64,000 bases of DNA, taken from positions 48,359,022-48,423,021 of the forward strand of contig CM071573.1 of NCBI GenBank assembly GCA_036426205.1, read 5' to 3'. The translations under genes and the position numbers were made by a program. This DNA is from Ascaphus truei. Lineage: Eukaryota; Chordata; Amphibia; Anura; Ascaphidae. The number at the start of each line of letters is the position of its first letter. The first letter of the stretch is position 1. Shown here piece after piece: positions 12,500 to 23,564 of the stretch. The notes below the pieces were generated by a model that was given only the letters and a program-made list of their open reading frames with translations, made no database searches and was not told where the DNA came from.

Positions 12500-15002
12500 A
12501 CCCAAAGTTTCAACCTATCTTGCCTTATAGATTGTAAGCTCCATGAGGCAGGGCCTCTTTTAACAACACATTGCAGGCCTATCCTACCTCTTCTGACAAT
12601 TTTAATCCTGTCTGTAAATGTTGCATATGCCCATAATCACATTTCTCATTCTCCATGAAATGCCTATACATTGAATGTATAACCTTTGTTCATTTAATGC
12701 AATAATGTATTATAACTCTGGCTTTTCCTGTCTGTCTCTTGTGTAACAAAATAATTGTATTTAATTGTAGTTCTCAAACTGACTGTAAAGTATTGCAATG
12801 TCGCCTTAGGTGGAGGCCTGTATTTACTTTAAAAAAATAAATGATGATGGAATCTATGAACATTTCTGTGCCATGTTGGCACATATATGCAGACTTTAGT
12901 TTATGAAGTGAGTATTTAATGGAGTGTCAATAGGCAGCTAATTAGGATATGTGACTTTTTATGAGTCCATTGGTGACTTCACATTATTATGGCACATTGA
13001 AGGAGTGGTGCAGTGAGTAAATGCAATAACTCTGATCTCCATGTGACCGTGGCCAAGTTATTTGATCTAACCCCCCAAAAAAAGAAAAAAACATGCTGGG
13101 GCTTGTGCGTCCAAAAATGATATGTACAGCCCTGGATTTTATTATGATTTGCTATTATTAATATTAACTGTTATTATATTTGTTATTATTACTAGTAAGT
13201 ACATTAATTGCAGTTATAGTTAATGATCATATTTATTGCTATTATTTATTTTATTAGTAATAGTGGTGACGATAGTTTCTATGTACTGTTTTGTGGCATA
13301 TTAATATTGTATAGGGGACCAAATTATTTGTAAAATGTACATCATGAGTTAAACTTTAGTGTAAAATGGCTAAAATTAATATAGAAAGCTTAACACAAGT
13401 ACATTAATGGTTTTGCATAACAACAACTAGAATTACAGTTTTTGTAGAAAAGAAGCCATTTGGAGGCTTTTTTGACAAAACGATCGGATTACCTGAGCCG
13501 GAGTGAAACCACTTCTAAAAATGCCTTTTAGGCACGGACTGGACATGCGAGAAGAGTTTACAGAATAGCAAAGCATGCCAATCCGCCTCTTAAGAGCAAT
13601 TTAGAAGCGGTTTGTCACACTTTGGAGCTACAGTATGTGAATAAACCCCTTTGACTTTTCCCAATCCTAGAATGAGAGCTGTCCAAATTTCTACCCTTTT
13701 TGGGGATCTCTGTCAAGATTTACAGTGTTGAGGTATTTACAAGTTTTGCTGACATACTGACATACTGACATACACTATGGAGTTTGTAGTTGTCCAAAAA
13801 GAAGAAAGGGAAACATTTATAAACCACATTGCTTGAAAATGTTCAATATGTGTGCGCAAAATCAGTACAACCTTTTTACAGTTAACACAGTAAATATCCA
13901 TACATATAAATACTGAATTATTTAATGCTTTCACAACGGTTAAAGAATAGAGATGTTGTTTCATTCAAATGTCCTAGCTGCTCTACTTATTGTTCTTGGA
14001 GACATGAGGGGGAAAAATCAATTTCTCACTGCTCTAGCAACATCCGTGGGCAGCCGCAGCTGCTCGATTTGCGATGCTTTCCCAGCAGCCATGGGTTACT
14101 GTGGTTGTTTTCACCAATCCCCTGGCCACAAGGAAAGTTAGTTGCGCGATCTATATATGTATATTGAGACTGAAAATAATGTGCTGCAACAGTTTAATAA
14201 ATCATCACATATATTTATACTTCTCTTATTTTTTTTATGGAATAACTGCATCTCAAAGCCCATAAACAATGAAATAATTTTTTTTTTTAAACTAAATCAG
14301 TTGTTTAATATTGTACATTAGTAGCAAAATATTAGTGTGTACATAAGCAAAAGACAAATCCTGGCAATTAATCATATAATGCGATTCTTCAACGACATAT
14401 TTTGTAATATACCCAAACATGCAACAGGACTACCACAAATACAAAAATGTTTACGGCTTCTGGTGTTTGAATAACCACATCATGTAAAATGTTCTGCTTT
14501 CCAGTTTGTTTATTTGTAGGTCCTTTTCTATAATCTTAGGAAACCAGATTGGCAGCCTAGAGACATTAAGAGACAAACCTTGGGTCTCAAGCCCCTGAGA
14601 ATTGGGTCGAGACACATTAAACATAAATAAAATTCTACATAGAGCTATATAAAATGTAAAAATGATTTATAATCAAAGTTTTTCTAATATGTGCATCATG
14701 TAACTCCACCCTCCCCTCCCCCCATTAACACACCCAAATCACAATATTTTTTCAATCAGACACAGTACCACTACTTTATAAAGCTACTTTGAGCACTGAT
14801 AAATATCTTAAATAATAATACTTTTTGTAAGCATAATGCCCATGGGGTGGAATAGGGCTGCCAAGTAAGGGCAAAGCTTTATCAAAAACAGATTGATTAA
14901 ATAAGATTCCCCTTCAATCAATGGGATTGTGTTTGTTAAATCTGCTGCTGTTTTGTTGCTGTTGTTGTTTTGTACCATAATCCGTTTCCTGCTCTACATC
15001 CC

Positions 15003-15035
<33 letters not shown>

Positions 15036-15460
15036 ACCGGTTTTAAAGCTGGGAGACTGAAACATGACTATCCCATCTTTTAGAAGCGTTGCATCATTTT
15101 TTACTAGCAACTTTGTCAAATGCATAAAGGTTTATGAAACCCAAGACCCGGCAGAGGTTTGGAATACTAGTTACTGAGAGAGAAAAAAAAGTTGAGACAC
15201 GCAGGTTCTGATAAAGTACATCCCACTATATTATGTGCATCACACAACTTCTATCTAACTACTCCTAGTGAAACTCAAATCTCAAACTGCACATACAGTA
15301 TGGGGCAAAATGTGTGCAGGTTGTCTTAACATATTGATGCCAGATAAAAATGATGCGCTCTGCTTTTTTTCTTGCTGATTTATCATCCACAAAATGTTTT
15401 TTTTCCTTGATAAATCTGTGGTATATAAAGTTCCCATTAAGTGAAAACAACAAATGTATA
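12500..15460. other. AT-rich region with no confident gene
   Basis: Includes a piece resembling a LINE 3' end near 12530-12560 (TAGATTGTAAGCTCCATGAGG) and a 29-base T run at about 15005-15033. No exon, RNA gene or clear element is otherwise seen. On the - strand, the sequence below 15464 could be a 3' UTR if the candidate terminal exon there is real: an AATAAA complement lies near 14508. Confidence 0.4.
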
Positions 15461-15463
15461 ATT

Positions 15464-15524
15464 CTAATGAAAATATACTGCTTCACGCTTTGAGATTAAT
15501 TTCTTAGGTGTGTCTTTCCAGTAC
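15464..15524 (-). CDS. Candidate alternative terminal exon (unproven)
   Basis: A good - strand acceptor (TTACTTTTTCAG) precedes an open stretch. Entered in phase 2 it encodes YWKDTPKKLISKREAVYFH and then TAG at 15464-15466. Phase 2 is exactly what the last hSH3 exon of the FYB/PRAM1-like gene (22083-22116) provides. No homology supports it, and an acceptor plus 19 codons can occur by chance. It could also belong to another gene or to none. Confidence 0.25.
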
Positions 15525-16108
15525 CTGAAAAAGTAAAAAGAATACCTATTGTCAATGAACTGAATGTGTAATGTAAGGTGTAATACTTATAATAATAAAA
15601 AAATTATGAACTGAACACACATTATGAAATGGTGACTGTTGGACTATAAGATCCCCAATACAGACCATCAGTGACTGAATAAAATGAAACTGCAAGCATG
15701 AACCAGCAAGGGATGGGTAAAGTTTGAAAGCAGAATAAGTTTAGTTTGTAGAGGATCAGAAAAATATCTAATCAAGATACAAGCAAATACACCAGCAGGC
15801 AAGAAGCAAGGTCTATGGACAAATGACCTTTCCTTTCCTGAAGATGAGACTTTTCCTATATGTTTACTTTGACAAACCCAAGTCTGCTAAAAGCGATTAA
15901 AGACTTTCCATTAAGAAAAGTTTAAGTAAAAGATCTATACCACATAATACATTTTCATAGCTATGTGCAATAGGTGATATAGAGCAAATTAAATAAGTGT
16001 GTGTGTATGTGTATATTTTAAGTTATGGTGGGTGAAAAAGGCAACAAAAAAACCTCCACCGTTAGCATATAGCCAATTAAGAGTATCACTTGTGAGCACA
16101 TTCACATG

Positions 16109-16295
16109 TCTTAGACCAGCGATTCTCAACTCCAGCCCTCAAGACCCCACAACAGGTCAGGTTTTAAGGACATCACAGCTTCAGCACCTGTGCTGCAGCA
16201 GGGACTGATTGAGCCACCTGTGCTAGAATAGGGATATCCTGAAAACCTGACCTGAAGGGTCTTGAGGATTGGCCTTGAGAACCCCTGTCTTAGAC
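16109..16295. mobile_element. hAT MITE with perfect 8-bp target duplication
   Basis: A 171-bp element (16117-16287) is flanked on both sides by TCTTAGAC. Its ends form a TIR of about 30 bp: left CAGCGATTCTCAACTCCAGC, right complement CAGGGGTTCTCAAGGCCAAT. The CAG...CTG ends and the 8-bp duplication are the hAT signature. There is no coding capacity. Confidence 0.9.
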
Positions 16296-16531
16296 AGGTC
16301 TGCAACCCTGCCTTTCAACCATTATCACCTAGTATACAGTGCTCCCACTGCAGCAAGGTATTCTGGGAAATGACATGCAAATGAGCACACAGTGTGTCAC
16401 CTTTTGCCTGGAATATCCATTCACATGTCTCCATCAGCAATTGTTCCTCAAACTGTTTCCATCATTGGGGACTATTCAGGTAGCTTCGATTAAAATCAAT
16501 GTCAAATTGAACATTTTGTCATGACATACCT

Positions 16532-17251
16532 CAGGGGTGCGCAATCTTTCCCTGCTTTACCCTGATGAAGAAACTTGTGTGGGTCTAAAGTTTTTAAATA
16601 CAGATTCTGGTTTTCAGTGTTTGTTTATTTTTTGTTAACATTATTGTTTACGGTTTTATTTTTTCCAGTGTTTTAAAAAAAAAATGTGTTAAAAAAAAAA
16701 AAAAAAAAAAAGAAAGATTGAGACACATTGAGTTTGGTATTTATCGGTACACTTTTTGTTAATCTCCATACTCCCCTTGTGTTGCCTTTATCTCCTACCT
16801 TTGGCTGCTGCAAGAGGTGGATCTCAAAAGCACATTATGCTTCATTTCTATTTTTTTTATTGTTTTTTAACTTTAAGATGATCAGTCTGGTGTTTTTTTT
16901 TGTTTAAAACCTTAACGTATCCCCTACTTGTAACTTAACTATCTGCTGATAAAGTAAAAAGTATCACACTGCCTACAGCAGGGGTGTGCAAACGTGGGGG
17001 GGAAAGAGGTTCTTACAGAGGCTCCTCGCTCTTCCCCACAAAATTTTAAATAACTTGTCTCCGGCTCTCGGCATCAAATGACACAGCGGGGTCACGTGAC
17101 GCAATAGACAAGGTAAGTGAAGTTGCAGAGGCCTCACACGATCCCCAGCATTCATTTAAATGCCTTGGGGGAAGAGCGCGGGGCCTATGAAACCGCCATG
17201 CCTCCCCCCCCCCCGAAGAATCCTGCACCCCCCCCAGTTTGCGCACCCCTG
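16532..17251. mobile_element. Probable hAT-like element with an internal copy of its end
   Basis: The left end is CAGGGGTGCGCAATC and the right end TTTGCGCACCCCTG, inverted relative to each other. Flanks ACATACCT and ATGTACCT agree at six of eight positions. A second left-type end (CAGGGGTGTGCAAAC) at 16979 suggests nesting or an internal duplication. The interior includes a dispersed repeat shared with 20.4-20.8 kb and a C-rich run near 17205. Confidence 0.55.
16558..16912. repeat. Dispersed repeat, copy 1 (partner at 20422-20772)
   Basis: Starts CCTGATGAAGAAACTTGTGT and ends near GTTTAAAACCTTAAC. The two copies are collinear over about 350 bases, including the A-run followed by GAAAGATTGAGACACATTGA. 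They differ mainly in homopolymer lengths. No coding sequence is present. Confidence 0.85.
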
Positions 17252-17403
17252 ATGTACCTCACGGTCTGATGTTTGTGTTATCACAGTATTCAGAAAGAGT
17301 TATTGCAAGTCAGATACCGTTCGGTAGGAAAATGCCAAATCGCTCAGGATGGCAGTGCCTTTATCTCTGTCTTTTCATTAGATTTGCCTGTGTGATCTCC
17401 CTG

Positions 17404-17645
17404 CAGTCTGTAAGAGCTGCACAGAGAGAGCTGCATCTCCCTGCACAGAGAGCTGCATCTCCCTGCACAGAGAGAGCTGCATCTCCCTGCACAGAGAGCT
17501 GCACCTCCCTGCACAGAGAGAGCTGCACCTCCTTGCACAGAGAGAGCTGCACCTCCCTGCACAGAGAGAGCTGCACCTCCCTGCACAGAGAGAGCTGCAC
17601 CTCCCTGCACAGAGAGAGCTGCACCTCCCTGCACAGCTCTTACAG
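17404..17645. repeat. Minisatellite, 22-24 bp unit
   Basis: About ten tandem units of AGAGAGAGCTGCACCTCCCTGCAC, some lacking one AG. Because most units are 24 bases, reading frames stay open on both strands as 8-residue repeats (for example SLHRESCT). Flanks carry an inverted TGTAAGAGCTGCACA / TGCACAGCTCTTACA pair. I see no support for translation. Confidence 0.9.
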
Positions 17646-18446
17646 GCGATTGCACTGTTTTTATTTTATTTTAATAACACAGTATTGAAGCAGGGGGCTC
17701 CGGAGATGAACCACATTAATGTCAGCCTTGAGGACCCCTTGCTTCCCGAGTTACAGGTGCCGGTATCTCCCTGCGTTGTTTAAATCTCCTGCGTCACGTG
17801 ACTTGTGGCGAGATCACAATGTGCGAGTTGCAGCCGCGATGTGAATATCTGAGCTACCGGAATAGCTTAATTTGTCATAAAATGCGAGTTTGAGCATTTT
17901 GTTAGCTAGCACTCGTTTTTTCTGAGCCGGAATGCTATCAATCGGGAAGAAGCGATCTAGTTTGAGCGAGTTTGCCATGTTATTGGAGCTTTCTGAATAA
18001 CTACACATGCAAACTCGCTCAATAAACTCACTTATTGAAGCTACAGTACCTGAATAAGTCGCATAGTGCACAAAAACATTAACAACTTAACATTCTAATT
18101 GGCTTCCTTGAACAAAGGTGATCTTGCTTAAAGATTGTTTGGGGGGGTTTCCTTTCAGCAGGGTCTCTGAATGGGAGTACGTCAATCTAGTGTGTACGTC
18201 AATCTAGTGTATCCACTATTACAGTAGCTTATTAGTTAATCAGTCAAGAGTCATGGAAGGAGAGGGGTGTGCTTTGTTTGTGTAAAGTCCTGCTTAACAC
18301 CCTGACACCAGTGGGGAACAAGGGAAAATCAAACTCCTTTGTCCAAAGGCGAAGACACATGGTAATTATAAGGCTGGTTTAAGAGTGGGAATGAGAAATG
18401 TAGTGAGAATTGTTTACATACTCTGTATCAACTCTCCATCAACTCG

Positions 18447-18465
18447 TCAGCAAACCTCATTTTCC
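18447..18465 (-). CDS. Candidate last exon of the FYB/PRAM1-like gene
   Basis: The acceptor TGTTTGTACTTGCAG is followed by a short frame. Joined to the CT left by the 22083-22116 exon, it reads L-ENEVC and then TGA at 18447-18449. In family members the hSH3 domain is followed directly by an acidic E-x-E-V-Y-D-D motif, so ENEV fits. However, the tyrosine is replaced by Cys and a stop follows at once. Either the protein ends here without its last tyrosine motif, or this is a decayed exon and the real end lies elsewhere (see 15464-15524). Confidence 0.4.
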
Positions 18466-18984
18466 CTGCAAGTACAAACATAAGAAAATTATACAAGTTT
18501 TTAAAAGGTCAGTAAAGTATCTTTTGCATATGACTGTACAGTGCAATTTTGGAAAATAATTTCCAAGCATATAAACGTAATTCAATAATTTTTAACTATC
18601 AAGTACATACTGCTGATGTTTAGAGACATAAAAAATATTGACCTAGTGCATACTTGTATCCAAACCAGCAATCCCCACCATATGTTTTACTAATTATTTT
18701 AATGTAACCACAAAGCAAAATCACTGCTTCCTTATTATGGATTTCATTGAGTATCACTGGGGAAGACTCTGGTACAAACATGGGGTGCTGGCTGATGGCA
18801 GTCAATTAGTAAGTGGAATGCCCCATATAAATAGGGGCATTTCCCTCAGTGATTGGCTCACCAGCAATAACGTGGCCAGCAGCCATTTTGTTTTGTTAAA
18901 TTCTGACTGGGTGAGATACTGATCCTATACTTTTAACAAAAACAAACAAACAAAAACTGCAGAATTTGAAAATGATGTCTCGCT

Positions 18985-19485
18985 TTGGAAAAAATATTTT
19001 GTGATAACAGTAAGCAGAGCTCCCTTCTCTCACTTTTTCCCCACTGCCTCTCTCTTTACCCAATCTTTCACACTCCCCCCTCTCACTCTCCCATTTTCAC
19101 ACTCCACAGTCTCACCCCACTTCTTTTATGCTCTGCCTCTATCACTCCCCTGCTCACCCCACCTCATTCACTGTCCCTCTCTCCCTCCTATATCTCCCCC
19201 CTCCTTTCTCTCACTATCTGCACCTCTCCCGCCTCAACCTCACCCACTCTTTCCCCATCCCCCTCACTTATCCTCTTTCTCACTTATCCTCCTCTTTCTC
19301 ACTTATCCTCCTCTTTCTCACTCTACCCTTCCCTACTCTTTCCCACTCTCCCCTCCCTCCTCTCTCTCCTTTCCCCCCCTTCTCTCTCTTCTCTCCCTTC
19401 CTTTCTCTCCTCCCCACCTCTCTCATGTCTCACTTCCCCCCCCCCTCTCTGCTTTCTCCCCCCCTTAAGGCCCTACCTGTAGTGT
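18985..19485. repeat. Polypyrimidine tract, about 500 bases
   Basis: Nearly pure C/T on the + strand, built from loose repeats of CTCTTTCTCACTTATCCTC and CTCCCTC. The long Leu/Ser/Pro-rich frames across it are composition artefacts. Similar pyrimidine-rich pieces occur at about 20890-21025 and 24360-24470. Confidence 0.9.
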
Positions 19486-19489
19486 GAGG

Positions 19490-19690
19490 GTCACCTAGGT
19501 GGCCAAAAACAGAAGTTGGGCCAGAGTTTCGGGGGGACCCAACTTCCAGGTTCGGACTGCCAAAGTGGGCCTTCCTTTGCCACCAGGCCAGGACAGATGT
19601 CCCTGCAATTCCCCCAGTGGGTGGGCCTGCTACGGCCAGTAATGACAATCTGATCACTGCCTGAGCCAATGCTCTGCCCATATTTGGCAT
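19490..19690. repeat. Dispersed GC-rich repeat, relative at about 32410-32650
   Basis: Contains AAGTTGGGCC followed by CAACTTCCAG and a GCCACCAGGCCAGGACAGAT segment ending in CCCC. The 32.4-32.65 kb stretch holds the corresponding pieces (AAGTTGGGCCGGGCCCAATT, GCCACCGGGCACGAGACATA). The family was not identified. Confidence 0.5.
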
Positions 19691-19734
19691 ATACCTGTAT
19701 ACCTTTTATTTCTACTAAAGATCTGCAATCTCTT

Positions 19735-19940
19735 TTTTTAAAACTTACCCACTGTATCTGCCATTACAGTCTCCAATTGTTGAAAAATCAACATTTTCAC
19801 TGTCCTTACTGTAAAGAACCCTCTCTTTGCCTCTAATCTCAAGGAATTAATAACTCTAACCTCAGTATATCCTTGGCATGAACATTTCCCTGGAAAGTTC
19901 CTTGTATTGGATTTGGATATATTTGTAAAAGCAATCATAT
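19735..19940 (-). mobile_element. CR1 LINE 3' fragment
   Basis: On the - strand this encodes RLEAKRGFFTVRTVKM followed by ETVMADTVGKF. This matches the C-terminal end of the CR1 at 57.0-57.12 kb (KGFFTVRAVKMWNSFPMETV...). Confidence 0.8.
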
Positions 19941-20421
19941 ATTTTAGTAAGGGAGACTGCTGCTTTCCTGATTAGTCTGTAATTTGTCTTGCAGTGCCAG
20001 GTGGTGTGCTATGACACAGCACCACTTGGAAAATATGCATTGTGATGTCATGGTTTATGAAAAATGCCACTATTTACTTTATTTATTTAAGTTATTAGGT
20101 TTTTTTATTCTCGTCACTGCCATACAAATTATTAGGTTTTGATTTGCACAAGGGATTTTCTGTTGTACCATATTTTTTAGATTTGTATTTTATTGGAAGT
20201 TGGCAACACTGCTTTTAAAATGTAGCGTCAACATTTTTCCAAAAATAAAATGGACATGTACTTCATGGAAAACATGGATGCTGCAGGAATTTTATTTTAG
20301 ATTCAAAGTAACAGATAAGAAAGAATGAGTAGGTAGTGTGATACATTTGAATGGACCAACAGAGATGAAAAACTACAAGCTTTTGAACCACGCAAGGTCC
20401 ATCAGGTATATATCACATACA

Positions 20422-20772
20422 CCTGATGAAGAAACTTGTGTGGGTCTAAAAATTTTAAATACAGATTCTGGTTTTCAGTGTTTATTTTTTTGTTAACATT
20501 ATTGTGTACTGTTTTTGTTTTTCCAGTGTTTTCACTTTATAAAAAAAGTTTGTGTTAAAAAAAAAAAAGAAAAGAAAGATTGAGACACATTGAGTTTGGT
20601 ATTTATCGGTACACTTTTTGTTAGTCTCCATACTCCTCTTGTATTGCCTTCATCTCCTACCCGTGGCTGTTGCAAGAGGTGGATCTCAAAAGCACATTAT
20701 GCTTCATTTCTATTTTTTATTGTTTTTTAACTGGAAGATGATCAGTCTGGTTTTTTTTTTGTTTAAAACCGT
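20422..20772. repeat. Dispersed repeat, copy 2 (partner at 16558-16912)
   Basis: Collinear with copy 1 from CCTGATGAAGAAACTTGTGT to GTTTAAAACCGTAACG. Just before it lies AATGGACCAACAGAG...CAAGCTTTTGAACC...GGTCCATCAGG. That motif recurs in variant form near 36330 and 38535 and resembles the tails of Penelope-like elements in this window. Confidence 0.85.
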
Positions 20773-21119
20773 AACGCAGTCATTTCCAACCTTTTTGGTT
20801 TGGAGGAACCCTTGGAGTATTTTGAAAAATCTCGGGTAACCCCTATCTGGCTGACACATATTAGGTTCGACAGGGGTCAGTCACAACATTTCACACCTTA
20901 CGAGCCACCTCTATTTCCCACCCTTTACCCATGTATTTCTCTCCCATCCATCTCACTAACTCTCCCCCTCCCGCCTCACATGTATTTATCCCTTGCGTCT
21001 CACTCTTACTCCCTCTTCTTTCTCTGTTTTTCAATGAAAAAATCATCGGGTGGCCATCTTGGATTTGTCATATATTACACTGGCAGGTTGACGTGCATTG
21101 AGATGCATTAGTCATTTCA

Positions 21120-22080
21120 CAAGCTTCAGCTTCCCCACAGATCTGATTTTTCTCTCTTAAGTAGCTTAGAGACTACAGAGTGACTAAACCATAAAGTGAA
21201 GAACGGTACTAAAGGGGCAGACTTGCACTTTTTCATTAGCAGCAAAAGTTACAGTGATTAATTCTGATTCTCAACATTATTTATCATTCTAAGAGTCACA
21301 AATGACATAACAAATCTAAATGGTAGTCTACTTACTAATTAGGAGTAAAAAGTAATATCTTAATTGTGCTTTAAATGTACATTTGCATAGCTCCTCTTGT
21401 ATGCATATGATTTTTTTAAAGCAACATTTTAAAGAGGTGAAGCCTCTGGATTTTCACCAATTTACTGGAGAAAGATTTCTAAATGATCTACCAATATGTT
21501 GTCCCCACTTCTATATTGCACCCGACTAAAGGGATTTTCCAATAAATACACATCGTGCTTGAGTTTCTGTATCGTGTCTTTTTAACATTGTTTCAGAATG
21601 TAAGATATGATAATACCTTTTTACATTGAGGCCTAAAAGCGTAACATCAAAAAACATGATACATTCCAATGAATATACTATATTATGAATGTCATGCTAG
21701 TTAAGGGATCCTACCTAAATAAGAGAAGTCTGCAATGATTCAAGTCTCAATACTTAAATAGCCATTGCTTTGCAAATGTACTCTTATAGCCATATTTGAG
21801 AATACCTGCAAAAAATATTTGTAGTACTGTATCTCTTTCTCTTACATTGAGATGGCTTGAAGATTTCACAGAGAACTCTTTTATACGGATACAAGTAAAG
21901 ACATTCTAAAAGACAAAGTGATTTTTTTTTTTAAACTATCTTGGGTTTTAACAGTGCATATTATTGGACTTAAAATTGTAACCTTTCTCCCCACAAAATG
22001 TCATTTAAAAAATGGCTTTGTGCTTAACATTTCTAGAATTCAAACATTAATGAAAATATAATAATTTAGTTAAAATACTT
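21120..22080. other. Intronic or 3' flanking sequence of the adaptor gene
   Basis: AT-rich with no recognised repeat or exon. It lies between the hSH3-2 second exon and the candidate terminal exons. Confidence 0.4.
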
Positions 22081-22082
22081 AC

Positions 22083-22116
22083 AGCTGCAGCACATATCTC
22101 CTTTTCACATAACCAT
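22083..22116 (-). CDS. hSH3-2 second exon (GYV segment)
   Basis: A 34-nt exon between acceptor CACTTACAG and donor GTAAGT. It takes one base from the 23402-23564 exon, completes Tyr, and encodes GYVKRRYVLQ plus two bases of a Leu codon. This is the conserved C-terminal strand of the hSH3 fold (family pattern KYGYV.R..L). Size and phases are identical to the 37586-37619 exon of the first hSH3 copy. Confidence 0.85.
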
Positions 22117-22389
22117 CTGTAAGTGACAGGAAATACAATATAACTGCATTAGTTTACTGACATTTTCAAATTCATCTGAAAATCCAGGATGAAAAGAAAA
22201 TATTTATTTTAAAACATTTTACAGGAAATATACATTATGGTAATTAAAATATTGCTCTGAGATCCAGAACAATAAATTACATATTCCTGTCGTCTAGCAG
22301 TGAAGAGATTAATATGAATTAGCAATTGTATTCTTATGTGGCAGTGAATGAGTTAATACACGTTGGCATTTGATAGGAAAAGCTATATA

Positions 22390-22858
22390 CAGGCAGTCCT
22401 CGGTTATCCAACACAATGCGTTACTCAAAATGGCGTTGTAAAGCGAAACACGTTTTCCCATAGGAACACTGTTTAAATGAAAGGTTCCGTTCCTGAAGGC
22501 ATTTTTAACACTAAAATACACCAAATATTTTATGCCGGCAATAAGATATGCAACACACACATAAATTATATAGTGTATATACTGTATTATATATATAATA
22601 TAACATAATAAATAATATATTATATAGTATAATATAATAATATATAGTATAATATTATATATATACGCTCTTACGGCGCTTTGCAACGTTGTTTATGTGA
22701 CTGTGTATATATATACACACATACACAACGTTGCAAAGCGTCTTAAGAGCGTTGGATAAGCCATTTTGGCGTTGTAAAAATGAACATAGGTATGCATTGC
22801 ATAGCGTTGGATAAGCCATTCGTTGTAAAGCGAAGCGTTGTAAAACGAGGACTGCCTG
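22390..22858. mobile_element. MITE with TA target duplication and internal hairpin
   Basis: The ends are CAGGCAGTCCTCG and CGAGGACTGCCTG, each flanked by TA (22388-22389 and 22859-22860). The interior has AT-rich repeats and a strong inverted repeat (22665-22692 against 22724-22752). The motif GTTGGATAAGCCATT occurs twice. TA duplication suggests a Tc1/mariner-type MITE. Confidence 0.8.
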
Positions 22859-22999
22859 TACCTGATTCTTCTAAGCCAATTCCAAGGAAAAATAGGCGAT
22901 GTTTAACACTTCATTGCCCTCAGATTCTGCTGTACATATTGTCTATACCTAATATACCCTGCAATGCATTGTAAGCTCCCGTGGGTTAATACATATTGT

Positions 23000-23370
23000 A
23001 AACGGAACAGGAGATGTGGTCGCGGCCACTGCCGGTGTTCGGCTGCAGACGGACCCTCCGCCTGTCGCTGCTGCGGTAAGTGTTATTACTGTTATGGGGA
23101 GGTGGTTCATTTAAGGAATTTTAGTGCTTAGGGCTTAATTTAAGGCTTTTTGCCGGTTAGGGTACGTGGTTTTTAGGGTAGGGGTTATTCGGGTAAGGGC
23201 TTGGGGTAGGGGGTATTAGGGTAAGGGCTTAGGGTAGGGTTTTTTAGGGTCGGGGTTTAGGGTAGAGGGTTTAGGCATTTACCTTAGCGGCAAAGTGGCC
23301 AGCGGCGGCAGGTTCCGGAGGTCATTTGGTCGTGGCGAAACGGCTGCGACCAAATGTTCTAGACTGTACT
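23000..23370. repeat. TTAGGG-like degenerate array inside a GC-rich unit
   Basis: Between about 23150 and 23275 the + strand carries many variants of TTAGGGTAGGG and GGGTAAGGGCTT, resembling degenerate telomere repeats. Flanks are GC-rich (GGTCGCGGCCACTGCC on the left, GGCGAAACGGCTGCGACC on the right). It may be the interior of a MITE and not a true interstitial telomere. Confidence 0.55.
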
Positions 23371-23401
23371 GTAAACCCCATAACATGCAAACAATACATA
23401 C

Positions 23402-23564
23402 ATTTCCCTTTACTATTTCGGCACAGTAATTTCTCTTGATTGGTGTACTGCATCACATCTAGGATCTCTCCTTTGCTGATTGGCAGATCTTTTCCTCCCC
23501 CTCTCTTGTTGCCAGCACTGGGCACGACCATCATTCGGGTCAAAACCTTTATTTCACCTTCAAT
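23402..23564 (-). CDS. hSH3-2 first exon
   Basis: A 163-nt exon between acceptor TTCCCTACAG and donor GTATGT, read in phase 0. It encodes IEGEIKVLTRMMVVPSAG, then KRGGGKDLPISKGEILDVM, then QYTNQEKLLCRNSKGK, plus one base. This is the core of a helically extended SH3 domain of the FYB/PRAM1 family. The helix exon at 24173-24263 (ending KKKFK) supplies the N-terminal helix, and the 22083-22116 exon closes the fold. The first hSH3 exon (42755-42917) has the same length and phases and shares TRMMV, GEILDV, TNQEK and LCRNS. Confidence 0.92.

Noticed and set aside
17239..17688. 149-codon frame with SLHRESCT repeats
   Set aside because: 24-bp minisatellite keeps all frames open; no homologue recognised.
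18985..19487. Three overlapping frames of 119-165 codons rich in Leu, Ser and Pro
   Set aside because: Polypyrimidine tract without stops; overlapping frames open simultaneously.
20420..20445. CCTGATGAAGAAACTTGTG as a hammerhead core
   Set aside because: CTGATGA is present but GAAA follows after only a base or two, leaving no stem II; it is part of a dispersed repeat.
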